Part shown: positions 25,979-39,390 of the stretch, piece by piece
Position numbering within the stretch: position 1 is the first letter of the stretch
How the letters are laid out: each line of letters starts with the position of its first letter
Assembly: GCF_041296385.1 (NCBI RefSeq)
Contig: NC_091017.1
Span: 47,800,214 to 47,864,213 of the forward strand
Direction: 5' to 3'
DNA from: Aphelocoma coerulescens
Lineage: Eukaryota > Chordata > Aves > Passeriformes > Corvidae
DNA length: 64,000 nucleotides
Translations under genes and position numbers: made by a program
The notes under the pieces: model-generated
Database searches by the model: none
What the model saw: only the letters and a program-made list of their open reading frames with translations
What the model was told of the DNA's origin: nothing

Positions 25979-27209
25979 TTTCTTGCATTCAAAATTATGT
26001 TTATGGAATTCATAAATGACAGTACAAGAGAGAAAGTGACTTATTATTCCCACTGTGGCTTAATTAAGAGGAAAAGCATTTTATTTCTACAGTTTGCTTT
26101 TAATCCCTTATTGGTATAGTACAATTGCTAAAAATAAGTTATATATAATTTTCCCTTGTATCAGTCATTAACAAGCTAACCAAATAAATTTGGTGAGCTG
26201 GAGGTAGGGAACCATAATAGCATGTAAAAGGATGATGAAATCCTTTTCGAGGCAGGCTTCCTATATAAATGGATTTCAGATTCTGCAGAATCAGATCTGT
26301 AGGTCCTTAACATGAGCCCAATATTAATAACTGTACACCAAGTTGTGCCTTATATTATATGAAATTCTTTTAAATTAATTAAATTGCTTTCATATGAACA
26401 TAAAATTTGCCGAAAGCAGGAGTTTCAATATCTGGTTTTAAAATCTGGCAGCTTATCCATTTACCCTATGGCCTTATGGGTTGGTATGAACCAGCATCTG
26501 CTCTTTGCAAGTCAATCTATGAAGCAGACTAAAATTTTTTGAATATAATATTTATGAAAAAAGCTCTTAATTTTTGATTGTGTTTTTCAAAAATAAAATC
26601 TCCATGGTCATCTTTCTGCTTCTGAATCTCAGATGAAGGCAAATCCTTTTGGATAAGTTAGTTGGTAACAAAATTCTTCACAACAGAGTTTTCTTTTGTT
26701 CTCCATTTTTGTAATTTAGTCTGGCTTAAGTTCAAGTAACTTCTCCATTTAGCTACCTTGAGCATCCTGTCTTTGCAGGTTAAGAAAGTGGTTTCTGTTC
26801 TTGTGCCAAACAGTATGAACAATCAGGGTAGGAATATTGCCATCTTTTTAATGCTTGTATTCCAAGAGAGTAGGAAGAATTCCCAGGATATTAATTACTC
26901 CTAGCTGAATTGTGAATGAAATTCATAATTAGCTAAGCCCTTCAGTTTTCTGAAAACCTTTATTGATCCTACTGTAATGTTAACTGGAAAACATAGTATA
27001 GTAGTAGTGACTGGAGTTCCATAGGACTTTCTTTTTTATTAAAAACTTCTTGCTCAACAAGGATCTTCATTTAAACAGGTAATTTTAAGATGCCTGTGTG
27101 ATTAAGTGATGCCTATTGCATTCAATGTAGTTCAACAGCTAAGGCAGAGAGACACAGAAGAGCTGTATGTTTTTTTAGCTTAAACTTGGGCCCACAGGGT
27201 GACTTTTGG
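25979..27209. other. Unique non-coding sequence
   Basis: Nothing recognisable beyond AT-rich unique DNA with short direct repeats. Confidence 0.6.
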
Positions 27210-27264
27210 CTATTTACTTTTCTTCTCTGATCTATTTGTCTATTTACTTCTCTTCTCAGATTTC
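27210..27264. repeat. 30-bp imperfect tandem duplication
   Basis: The unit starting 'ctatttacttttcttctctg' at 27210 is repeated at 27240 with a few substitutions ('ctatttacttctcttctcag'). The second copy is slightly shorter at its end. It is pyrimidine-rich and probably arose by slippage. Confidence 0.8.
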
Positions 27265-27964
27265 TCACCTACTGAAATATATGAAGTGTCCTTCTTTTGT
27301 GAAATAGTTACCAATCTATAGAGGAAAGGTATTAGGTAAATGGAAATTATCTACTTGCAGTAATGTTCAGTGGTTTAAAGTTACAGAACCACATTTCAGA
27401 CGTCTTTGTAGCCCAGCTCCTACCAAACTATCATTCTTTTTCCAATCATATGTACAAGATAGGTGATCAGGAAGTTTTTCTCATAAACCACAAACCTGTC
27501 TGCTGCAGTATTGCTCACATTAGCTGTGAGGCTTTTCCCAATGGAGAGCACACAAAATCATGGTGAAGTAAATAGGAAAGTGGGGAATACTGCCCTGATG
27601 AATCATAGTGTATATGGGTTCTTCTTCACAGTGGAAAGTCTTCAGAACTTCTCCATGTTTTCTGGGCAACTAATTGCAGGAAAACTTAGTTGCTTTAATG
27701 GTGTCCTTATTTTCTTAGGTAAAACTTGGTATCTGTAATTTTGTTCATATATGAATACACAGAAGCACACACAAGTATCTTGATGGAATAGTTCCTTAAT
27801 ATCAGAATTAGCTTTCAGATAACAAGCAGAAAAAGTGTTGAGTTTTTCCTTCTTAGTAGAACCCAAACTCCCAGGCTGGAATTCAATCAGGATGTTGCAG
27901 TTAAAGCTCTAGATAGTTCTACCATTCTGTTTATTCGGTGAGTCACACACATCTTTTTTGTTTC
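27265..27964. other. Unique non-coding sequence
   Basis: No gene. Two overlapping open frames of 67 and 75 codons (27363-27566 and 27511-27738) have no family resemblance and are regarded as chance. Confidence 0.5.
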
Positions 27965-28079
27965 CTGGTGGTTTTTTTTAGAGAAGGGAGGCTGGTGGGG
28001 TTTTTTGGTTTGTGTTGTTTTGTTGTTTTGAATTAAGTTTTTTTTGAGGGGGAGTGGGTTGTGTGTGCCTTTTTGTGTC
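27965..28079. repeat. G/T-rich low-complexity tract
   Basis: The + strand is mostly G and T with T runs and G runs (e.g. 'ggtggggttttttggtttg', 'gagggggagtgggttgtgtg'), interrupted by a short 'agagaagggaggc' and 'aattaag'. It resembles the longer tract at 58869-59030. The strand asymmetry is strong. Confidence 0.8.
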
Positions 28080-28440
28080 ACATCCTTCAGTCATCAAAGT
28101 GCCCTTAGATCACTGATCCTGTTAGAGGAAGTGTGAAGGGTCTTCTTACTACTTAAATGCTGAACACTCAACATTACTTAAAACACTGCCTAGCAAAAGA
28201 CACACCCTTTTACATTTTACATTGGAGTCTGAGCACAGGCATGCAGAAGTCTGCTCATCGGTTCTGTCTGGAGTGGTTTGTGAGAGGAGGTTGCAATTGT
28301 TTCAACGCCTTTTAAACTGGAGAGTAAGCTATTATTAGCTTGTCTTGTAAGAGGTCATAATGGGGAAAAAAGAAGGGAGGTTATTAAATGCTTTGGCACT
28401 GATTTAAATACAATGAGAATTATAGGTGGTTAGATCATAA
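28080..28440. other. Unique non-coding sequence
   Basis: Nothing recognised. It lies between a G/T-rich tract and an old CR1. Confidence 0.5.
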
Positions 28441-29400
28441 TATTGCTGGAAGGGGATTCAAGAGGTTATTCAGTCAGTGTCCATTCATCTTCTGCAGGGC
28501 AGGGCCAATTACAGGCAGGTAGAGTCTGAGAGACATCTGTGCAGCCTAGTCTTAAACACCTTCAGCACTGGAAATATCATAGCTTTCCCAAAATGTGTGA
28601 CCCAGGCTTTACCTTACTGCTGTGATTAATGTGTTTTTGTTAATATCTTGTTCTTTATAATTTAAACCAGTTGCTGTTTTTCATATTCACATGAATATGA
28701 TATTAGGTTAATTCCTTCCCCTTTCCTGAAATTTTTATTTAGGTGAATATTAATTCTGTTTGTTCAACATTTGTATCTCAGTTTCTCTCCTTCAGATTAA
28801 ACTCTTCTATCTCTTCATTCAATATATTGCATTAAATAATGCTTTAAAACCTCACATATTTGTGACCCTCCTCTGGACTTCTTGCCACTTCTCTTGAAAT
28901 GTATTTCCTCAAGCTGGACACAAAGTTCTTGCACCTTGTCCTTACTAGTGCTGTCCAAATCAAAAGATTACTACATTTATTTTTGGTGTATATATAACAA
29001 ACCAAGGCTTAGTTGGCTGATTACAGAAGCGTTACTCCATTGGCTTATGTTCTGCTGCTTTTTAAGATAACTACTATATACATCTCTCAGAGTGTTTTTT
29101 CCCACCCAATTATTGCAGACTATGTATTTATGTAGATGGCCATCCCTAGTAACATCTACTTCTCTCTGTTAAATAACATCCAGTTATTTTTCAGGATGTA
29201 TCTCCAGTTAGTCAAGTTCAATTCTCTGTTTAAACATATTTCTAATCCTAATTTCAGGAATTCACCACCCAGTCCCTTAATGAAAATATTAATAGGTATG
29301 AGTATATAGATGCATGAGGAATAGAGCTCTGCAGAAATCTGCTCACCATCTAGGTCAGAGGGAAGCATTAAGAACCTCCACTTATGTCTTGTTCATTGGA
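28441..29400 (-). mobile_element. Ancient CR1/L3-type LINE fragment, antisense
   Basis: Several blocks in order match an antisense old amniote CR1: 'gaccctcctctggacttctt' at about 28863, then 'ctcaagctggacacaaagttcttgcacc' at about 28910, then 'cccttaatgaaaatattaatagg' at about 29275 and 'agagctctgcagaaatctgctc' at about 29323. The latter correspond to the conserved 'tcatttatgaatat...agatccctgggggac' stretch of the reverse transcriptase region. High divergence and internal gaps show it is far older than the other CR1 copies. Boundaries are approximate. Confidence 0.65.
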
Positions 29401-32400
29401 GAAGAATTTTTTATATTTTCTCTCATTTCTGTAGTCACAATTCAGTTTGATGTTCTTTCATTTGACAAATTGATTAAATATTAAAATATGGCAGTGATTT
29501 TCATTGTTGTATCATCAGAAATAGCCAGGTCACATAATATAAATTTCATAATAGCTTAACATGAAATAAATAGCTCAGTTGTCTTCTGAGAAAAACAGTT
29601 TAGTTCTAATGCCTTCTTTTCTGATAGTGAAATTAAGTAACTGATTCTGTCGATATGTACAAAGAAAGACAAGGTTGCAAGGAGGAGCAAAATACTCACA
29701 TGAATTTAATTTGAAGTCCCTACTCCAGAACACAAATGCTTTAAGTGTATTAGCTTAATTCAAGAATCATGTATATGAAATAATGGCTTTGATGGAAGAG
29801 TGGTGGTACAGAGAATGAGCTCCAGAGATAATCCAAGAAAATGCCATAGAATTTTTCAATAAAAACAAAACAAAATTCCTCCCAAGTATTTCCACTTCTT
29901 TTTCAAAAAGGAGTCCAACTTGACTACTGCTAGTAGGAGTCTAGAAGAAGAGCAGAGATCACTCAGAAATCAAAGGAATGGATGCTTTTAAAATAGACAA
30001 TTATTGAATTAATTGTACAGTTATAGTGACTATAATTTTCTGTCACATATCTATCAGCAAGATTTCTTCCCCTGCACATTTAGTGATTACACCAGTTCCA
30101 GTCTTGGCAGTGGAGGTATTCAGTTCACTCTACACCATCCTGAAATACAGTTATTTACATATTTTCCCATTTACTCATCCTCTCCTTCAAGGTTATGCTA
30201 CACCTTTGATGGTATCAGGCAACTTAGTGTCTAGTTTAATGATTTCTAAGCTTGAAAATTGCCTTTAATTTTTTTTTGAAATGCAGTATCTGGCTGGGGC
30301 GAGCAGAATGGGGCTGCTAGAAGCAGCTGGGGTGTCCCCCCCCTGTTTCTGGGCATGACCTTTGTGTAGGAATAGCTGGACTGGCTGGGGAGCAACTGAT
30401 ATTGAAAATAGACTTTCTCCAGAAAAGTCTAAATGGCATTATTTGCTGAAAAAGCTGTGCTTTTCCTAAACCCTGTGAACTAGGAAATCCTGAGTCAAAA
30501 TACATCATAATAACATAAAAGCATAATTTTTCAAAACAGATGCCTTCATAACATTTATTTAGGAATGAGAATGGTAATTATTCCAGCAGAGTAAGTGAAT
30601 ATAGTTCCATTGTTTTATTTTGTAAAGTACTAGGTTGACATCCATGGAAACTAAATATTATTTACAGAGTAGGTATGACAGCCTGTATTTCTCACCATTG
30701 TTTCAAAAAATGTATTCTGATTCTAATACAGGTCCCAATAGTCCTAACACCAAGCATTTACAATTTATAGGCCTTATATGTGCATTAACCATACATGCCT
30801 CCCCTTACATAAAACCCATTAGTCTTTTATTTTTGCAGTCCACTGGACTTGTCTGCTGGTCTGTGTGCCTAATTTCACCATGCTTTTAGCTCCTGTGCTT
30901 TGTGTTGATTACTGTAATTGGAGCCTGAAATTGGTAGGTTTTTTTGTATGGGTATAGCTGGAATATGCATAGTTGTGCATAGGTTATATTTGCTTTCTTT
31001 GAGGTACACATATTATCATTTCCTAACTGTCTATCTGGAGAAACAAGAGAAGACTTGGGATGCAGAGATGGCACTGATGCAGTAGCCTTCATCTAATTAA
31101 GGGCTGGGATCAGGAGAATACTGGTTGTTTTTTGGTTTGGTAAGGTCACAAATAGTTGCTGAAAATCCCCATTCAGCTCAGGGGAGGCTTGACCTCGTGG
31201 CACATCCTTCTGTTGGAGCAGCTTATGTGATATGTATGAGACTGTGAGAGAGGGAAAAGGGCAAAGGGTTATTTTACCCTTACAGATACTGCTCTGTCAG
31301 GGTCAGATTTCCCTGATGAAGCAATTGGTAAAGGTGTTTACCACATTTTGATGTTTGAGAATGACACAATATACAGAGCTGTCTTCCTCCTTTTGTGTGG
31401 CAGTAAATAAGTTTCTTCTGCTTATTTTATCCCTGCTGTGTGTGAATGCTATCACACACACTCCAGTGTTTATAGGAGAGGTGAACTTAACGATATTTTT
31501 TGGGGAGTATGAGAACTCTGTAAGACCTATTTGACATACAAAGGTGCCTGCATGTGCACACAATTTAAATATTCTTTCTTTTTCAAATGTGAAAATTGTT
31601 TATTATTTCCACATATGCAGGTAGGCTAGGAAGATAATCAGGCTGAAATGATTAATTTTGCACCAAAACTTTGATGAAGTGATGGGCTACAGGTTTACCC
31701 TGGACCTCTGACTACCAGCTGTAGAACTGAGTCTTATCATACCGTTGAGAACCAGATCCTTGAATTGGATTTACTGCAAGAAGAGGGTGCTTGGTGGCCC
31801 TCCTTGTGGTCAGATTCTGCCATCTTTTAACAGTGAGGTCAAAACCTAATCTGACAATATGATCTGGCAATATGATGCTTTTGATTGGAGAAGCAAATAC
31901 TTTCTAAGTGTGGTATTTGATTACTGGCCCTATGATGACAAAAGAAGTTTTCAAATGTGGTGATGGTTTTGCATGGAATAAATTATGAAGAGTTAGATAT
32001 CAAAGATATCAAGTATGTTTTTCTTGTACCATTTGATAATTACATTTGAAAGCTTACAATTAAATCAGGGAATTAAGAATCTACAGATGGGAGGTGTCGC
32101 CTTCCTTTTTCTTTCACCCTTCAGGTAAGATGATTAGGTTTTATACTCAATTTTAATCACAGATAGAGTTATTGGCTTCATAATTTGGTGATGTGAATCA
32201 ATTCAATGTGGCATAGCTTGGATTAATTCTACTGTAGGTAACTGCAATATACAGATACTTTTATAATAAAAATTCTTTCTTTTTATTCAAAAACTGTGGA
32301 TTTGAGCTAGCTGTCTAATAAAACACATTTTAAAATGCTGAAGATAATTTAAAACTGGGAGGAGGCAAATATCGAGAGTTTAAAACAATGTTTTAAATAG

Positions 32401-35357
32401 GATTAATTTTGATTTAGAGCTCCTACAATATACACCACAATTTTGATACCACCACATACAAGATGATACAAACTTGTTAAACATAATTCCTGCTTGAGTC
32501 ACTTCCACATTCTAAGTTAGACACAATTTCCTTATTTCTTATAAAATAGCAATCCTTAAGTCGATGAAGAATACCTTTACAATTTTTTCCTTTTTTCTCA
32601 TCACAGTGTGTGCTATGTGACTCTTCTACAATGTATCCTCTACTACTACTGCTGTTTCTCATGTTTTTCTTTGATCACCTGAGCTGTAAAAGAGCATGAC
32701 TGTTTTATCTTGCAACCAGTAGGAGATAATCCTATCCAATTCAAAATTCATGTTGGGTTCCTCATTCACTGATGTAATGAATTAAGTAAATAAAAGAGCA
32801 ACTTCATATGATATTCATCTACTCTGTCATTTTTTTTGTTCCCATCTCCAGAGTTCACCAACCCAGCCCAATATTATCCCCATGTTGCAGACTTTTAGAT
32901 AGTTTTCCTGCTCCCTACTAGATCAGCTTGTGAGACTCTTTTCTGTGCTCAAGTTCCAAACTTTTATAACGGACACAGCAAGTTTGAAATTTTCAAGAGA
33001 ATGTTAGGTTTTAACTTAACTGAGAGCCTAAAGCCCTTGCAATGCCTATCAGAGTGGTCAAAGGGGAGGAGACTTTTCAAACAAGAGGAGACTTTTCAGA
33101 TCATAAGGATTTGCACTCCTGACCTATCTTGTCTTGTGTATATCCTTTCACATCCCCAACTGTATTCAGACATACTTTATGTTTTGAGGCTACATATCAA
33201 GAATGAATTGGACCAGACAAGCTATGTGCAACCAGACTAAACAGCCAACACAGAGAAACAGGATAGATGAAAGCTTGCCAGATAAAAGAGGAGAAAATGA
33301 TGGAAGGCTGGAGAGACGTTGACATATTTTTACACCTGCTGTGTCCCCCAAACTTTATTCTCTTTTATTTTCACATGCATTGCAAATTTTTATCTTGTGC
33401 TACATGAGAGAATAGAAGTGTCAGCATTCTGAGGGTTATAGTGGTGGGGGTGCCTGTGGGTTCTGTTCTCTTTCCAGTTACAGCAGAAGTACAACACTTA
33501 CATTGAGACACTACTTTTGAAATACTTGCAGAATAATTTTACAGGTTAAATTATTTATCCAGAACTTTTGAGCTTATTCATTTGAGCCCCATGGACACCT
33601 GAGACTGACTCAGCACTCTGTTAAACTCCCTTGTCTTATTTCCAGTCATGTACATAATATACACAGACTCAAGAAGATTTATATTCATCTTACCTTACAA
33701 TATATAAGTCCTAAATTTGTAGGGGGTGTATATGTTATACATATATAATTTTAGAAAAGTCCCTGAGGGAGTATCTTTCTTGAAATATTCCACTATGGGA
33801 AGAGAATGATTTTATTCCTAACGTTAATTGTCTTTGCAGTTCTGTTGTATTTTCCTTATTTCTGTCAATGATATATTGCTGATTTTACAGTCCTCATTCA
33901 AAGAAAACCTGATGAGACCTTTGAGGAACTTCACAAAAGTTTTAATGCAGCCTTTCAGTAATTAATTACAATTTCATTTGTTTTCTCCCCTTCATCACAG
34001 ACTGAGAAACAGCCATTTACTTGCCACAGGATTTTTGTGATCTATAAACCCAAATGTCATGATGTGGTGTGTCATGACAAGGAAAGGCTTGTTGGACATC
34101 TCCATAGAACTTGGCTTTTTTTCATGGCTACTTCTGACTGTTATTCTCCTCGTGATTCCTTGGACCTTACCCCAGATTACTGGCTGCTCCCTGTCATCCT
34201 ATGTTTATTAAAACATCACAAATATAGGAACCTATCTAAGAATCTTCTGAGGTGTAGTAACTGCCCTTGAACTTGAACTGCACTGTAATCCTACAAAATA
34301 TCTGCCTTTCTGTACGTGATGGTCAAATCGAAGGGAAACTGCTCTCCCTGTGCTGTGCTTACCTTTGCCAGGAATGGACAAATGATAGAGGTGGAAAGCT
34401 GGAAACCGTAAGTTTAATGTGCCATCTTTGAGGCACTGTGGTGTCTTGTGTATATTAAATGATTTGGGGTTCCAACCCCAACATACAAAACCATCTGTAG
34501 AACAGCTCAGAAAAATGTGGGATATATCTCAGAGAAATCCCCAAGTTCTAATTGTAGTTATAATGTTTATATTAACACAAACTTCTGAATCATGTGCAGG
34601 TTTTTGATGCAAATTCTCCAAGGTGCTTTGTGTGCATTCACAAATGCGTACACCTGCATATTAGCCTAACACATGGTGTATTCTGCAGCATAGCTTGTCC
34701 TTCTGTGTGTATTGTCAGGATTCTTGATGAATTTGGCATTTTGATCACGTGTCATATTCCTGTAGCTATGGAGTGGGCTTCCCTCAGAAAGCTCAACAGT
34801 CTTTTCACAGAATGTTCTCTAGTCACACTGGGAGCAGATGCACAAGTCCTGAGGAGAAGAGACACTACCCTTAGTAGTTCTGCCAGAAACACTAAAGTGA
34901 CACTTGTTTTTTTCAAGTATGAGCTGAGTGCATTGTCATCAGATGATTCAGTGATGGGCCAGAAATCAAAGGTCTAACTTTTTAAAACTAAAACATATAT
35001 TGAAATAATTTATAGCCAGACCCAAGAGCTCAGAAAGGTGTAGTAAAAAACTTATATTGTGATTAAAAAAAATAGTGAAGAAATTTATTTGACTGAAATG
35101 TTTTAGAATGTTCTGTAAAATGTGATATAAGAAACTAAAATAATTGTAGATTAATTAATTTTAAATTATTTCCAATGAAGATACACAGCTCAGTATCTTT
35201 GCTTTCAACTCTACTCATTTCCATTGTGCACTACTGCTGCAAAACAAAACCCATGCCATCTAGTGAAACCACTCAGTGCAGGGACCAGCAAAAGAAATCA
35301 ATCAATAGAAGGGACCTTTAGCTAAAGGTCAGAAAAAGTTGTATTAGATCCCTGGGA
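29401..35357. other. Long unique non-coding stretch
   Basis: About 6 kb without a supported gene. Small local repeats include the 13-bp direct repeat at 31852-31877 ('ctgacaatatgat' / 'ctggcaatatgat') and an 'aggagacttttca' duplication near 33070-33095. A G+C-richer patch at 30290-30400 contains a run of eight or nine C. The longest open frame of the window (34594-34977, 127 codons) lies here and is discussed in the findings. Confidence 0.5.
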
Positions 35358-35410
35358 AAAATCCCCCGGGGATTTTGTTGCCAGTTGTAGAAAAATCCCC
35401 AGGGATTTTT
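35358..35410. repeat. Pair of near-identical palindromes
   Basis: The first is AAAATCCCC-C-GGGGATTTT (35358-35376), perfect around one central base. The second is AAAAATCCCCAGGGATTTTT (35391-35410), perfect apart from the two central bases. Only 14 bases separate them, so each arm of one can also pair with arms of the other. They stand out against AT-rich surroundings. The cores resemble GGGGATTTT-type Rel-factor half-sites, but that is only a similarity. Confidence 0.9.
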
Positions 35411-38400
35411 CAAGCAGCTATTAAGAAAATTTGTCTTCTGAGATGATGTTTGCTACTGGTTTTGTGCCTTCCTTCACAACCTGTGTGGGCTTCAGAGATC
35501 ACTTAAAGTAAATTCCAAATGAAATGTCTTTCCACTTTGTATATTTGTAATAATTTTACACAGAAAAATGATGAACTCTTGAGGTGATGAGACCATCACT
35601 GCAGTCAAATTCACTTCAAATAACTTCAGTGGTACAGATTTCTTTGAAAGAAATTTTAAAAGCAGTTACTATAAAACAATGGATTTTTATATCACGTCCA
35701 TCAACATCAGTTTTTCTTTTACACAATACCATTCCTACAGACTGATTTTATATGCAGCTACATCTTCCTGTGTTTTATAAGCAAGGCCACCAAAATTCTA
35801 CAACTCTTTTTTATTCCCCTTCCTCTTAATGAATGAATTCCTATCCTAATATTTAATCCATACATTTCTTATGTGGAATACTTGTTTAATGCACTGAGCT
35901 CTACATTTGAATTGGAATTGGAATATATTTCCCCGACTTGATAAATAAGAGTAGATCAGAATGGATTAATAACTAGGCTACAAGTAGATGCATGTGAATC
36001 AGCTGATAACAATCTTACTGTGATGACTCTTTTGAATTTCAGCTCTTTCTGACATTTGATCACAATAGACTTTAGCTAAAAATGTCAGCAGTTTAAAGCA
36101 AAGTCTTTTCATTATAGAGGGGTTGTGAAAAAATAAAAATTAGGCTCCAGAAAGGCAGTTGCTGCAGCTCACCTGGAATACAAAATTGCCATTGTTATCA
36201 CTGCTTCCTTTGCCATTGGAACATTTTATAATAGGAATAATATATTACAGTAGTGTTAAAATCTAGAAAATGTTCCTGATCTTACCTGAATACTTCCCTG
36301 CACAACTGAAGCCATGTCAAGCTGACTTGCCATTTATTATGTGCTATATTTCTCAGACATTGCTTGCAGACAACTTCTGTATCCCACCTTTTTGTCCTTT
36401 TTTTTGTCCTGATTCTACAGCAAGACTGTATTGTTTTTGTAAATACAAATGAGAGAGAGAGAGGAAGGCAACAATATTTTCTGAAACTGAAGCACTATTG
36501 TTTAGGGCAGCCAAATCCACAACCACCATGTACATAATTTTCATGGAACTAGATTTTTATAGACACTTGCCTCAGTTTTTTTTTGTTTTTAAAATTAAGA
36601 ATGTTCTTTTATATATAATGGGTCATACCATGTACTCTGCACTAATTTTTTTGCACTTCTGTCCTGTTACTATATTTTTGTTGCAGTGGGATAGGGCATG
36701 AGAAAGGTGAGGAAAGACTATTTATTGAAATACTATTGTGGGGCTGAATTTATGATGTGTACAAGTATGTTCCTTCCATTCTTACTCAGAAGAATCAGAA
36801 GCTAACACAAGCGGGGCTTTTTCTGAATATATGGCACAGAGTCAGTCTCCTATGCATGCACATTTGGACTCTGAGCCTTTCCATAATTTATATGCTTATT
36901 GCAGCTTGTATTTTTCTTGCAGCGTACCTGTACTGGATGGTAAAAAAGTGAATTGTGGTTCTTTGTTTCTAGACAAATAATTGGATAAAAAATAATATAA
37001 AGCCATCTTAAAAACATGTTTTGCTAACGTCCATAACTTGAGAGTAATACAAATTTTGAAAGGCCTTTTAGTTTTATGATAAATTAAACAATTCCTCTTT
37101 CCATAATTTGTAATATAGTTCTGAGAGGAAAACAACCATAAAAACTCATAATTACTGGACAAGCCTGTTTTTTGACTGCTGTGTAAACCTATCTCTAGTT
37201 GGAATGGCCTGCACTATTTTGTTACACAAATTACAAACGATTTAATATTTTATTTATGCCTTGCTTCTGGCATCAAAAATTATAATTCTACTAGAAAAAA
37301 AAAGCTTTATTTAGACTTATTTTTAAGCTCTCTTTCTACTCCTCTCACTCCATGTTATACTTCAACATGGTTTTTTGTGCTAAGTTTTGAGACAGTATTA
37401 GTTTCAAAGCATTTTGGGTACTCTTTTGGTTTTGTGTTCAAAGATACATATGGGAAGTTTTAGAGCTGCTTTATAGTAATTCAGTGTTTTTTCATGGAGC
37501 GTACAAGGGCCAAAAGAGGTGGCAGCATAATACAGGGGCAGAACAGGGATTAAAATAGAAGATTCTTTCATAATCTATTTTAGTCACTAGTGAAAAAATG
37601 TCTTTTGGCAGAGACTGATTTGTGGATCAGAGGATCACTGATTAGCATTTTTCCACCTTCCAAGTTAGGTGTGAGAGCATTACAACGGAAGAAGTGTAGG
37701 TCTGCTTCTTGCAAATGGCTTGAACATTAGTAACTGGAGGATGGTGGAAAAGTTATTAGTTTCTGCTGTGTTATTATACTAATAAATACGTTCCTTATGT
37801 TCTGTTTACCACTTTATGATGTTACATTAACAGATGATAGTGTTGCAATCCAATAAATAAACATTTAAATATGTCTTTCTAAATGCTCATACAAGACTGT
37901 TCACAATAGTATCAGAACACCTTACAAAGGCTGTTTCACATGAAGACAATTAAGCAGGTAATTATTTTCAGCTTTGTCAAAATAAATTGCAATTTGGAGT
38001 CCGTGTGAGTTCTCATTATTTGGCATTTTTTCCCTTACTCGTTGATGTTTGCAGCTAGTGCTGGGCTTGCCTCACCCAATTCAAGACAAAACTCCCATTA
38101 GAGTGAGATTGATGGACTGTTGAAACATGTGCATTAATTTCTCTATGGGGTAGTTTAGACCAAAGTCTGGAATAAAGAGCTATATACTGCACCTGATGGT
38201 AGTCTGCTCATCCCACAGATGAAAATAGCATAATGAGTGCTTATCAAGGTCAGGTTTTTGTTAGACTTTCATTTTATTTTGTCCTTATGTCAGTCCTTAT
38301 TCTCAAGTTCTATGAAAGTGTTACATTTTATGTAGAAAGCATTTAAACAGGGGTATTCAAATCAGTGCTGTTAAAGTGGTGAAGGAGAAGAGCATCAGAC

Positions 38401-39312
38401 TTATTGTAAAAAGCCAGAAAATATAATTCTACTGAAAGTAGATAGTAATTACTGATGGATGTTTTCATATCCAGGTTACAGATGTGGGGAGAATACGTCT
38501 TACTGCAGTACAGCATTTCAGTTCTATGGCTGAAAACCAGGCAGTGCAAATTAAAAGTAGCTACACACACTGAGTTCTTCACTGATCCAACAAGATTTAG
38601 TAACCATAATAGCTCTTAGTTGATCTAAACAAAATACGAAACCAAATAGGCCTAACGACATTGTTTCCCCTACTCCCACCCCTGTTACACTTACTTTTGC
38701 TATAATGGGGAGAAGAAGGGAGGTGGAATTAGACCGTAAATTTATGGTCTAACATTCATCTCATAAAATGCTTGCTGAAAAGTTAAATAATGAGTAACTA
38801 TTTTAGCTTTTATTTTGTTTTGGAAGGAGGCAAGGTTTGCTTTTCCTAGCACTTAAAAGAAGCAATGGCATAAATATCTATTCTTGCATCCCCATAGCCT
38901 TCACTTGTAAGGCATTCTCAAAGGTGAAGAAACACATGGCATCCTTTACAAATTGAAGAGCCCTCTCGATGTGGGAAGTGGGATACTGTCTCCTTTCCCT
39001 ATTCTGTAAAGCAGAATCCAAACCAGGATCTTGTTTGTAAGGATCAAGAATTTTTATGGGCTTCTGGAAATGACACATTTTTATTTGTACATAGTGAGCT
39101 AATTATCTCTGTGATAGAGATATTGCTGTGTGTTTTGTCCACTGGCTGTGAAAAAAAAGGGGCTGCTTTTTTCAGGGCATGGGCTCACTCCTTTTCTCTG
39201 GCATTATTTTATGCTCTAAGAAATTTAGTAAACTTTCAGCTGAAGCTCCTTCCTTTCACCACTAAAGCTCAGGTTGCTAGTTCCATTCTCCTTATCTCCT
39301 TTCATTCGATAT
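35411..39312. other. Unique non-coding sequence
   Basis: No gene. A short (GA)n run (about seven units) occurs at 36449-36464. 38880-39060 contains words loosely like a MIR-type SINE but does not align convincingly. Confidence 0.5.
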
Positions 39313-39390
39313 AAGGGAAAAGGAGACATGGGGACACAGAGTAAAGGCTTGCCCACTGAGCTAGAGTGGCTCTAAGCCAGGTCAGGGGAT
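39313..39390 (-). repeat. MIR-type SINE relic, antisense (probable)
   Basis: The + strand reads 'aaaaggagacatggggacacagagtaaaggcttgcccactgagctagagtggctctaagccaggtc' in pieces. It parallels the antisense MIR core order 'gaaactgaggcacagagaggttaag...cttgcccaaggtcacacagctag...ggcagagccagg'. The conserved centre is the best-preserved part, as usual for MIR. Confidence 0.4.
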
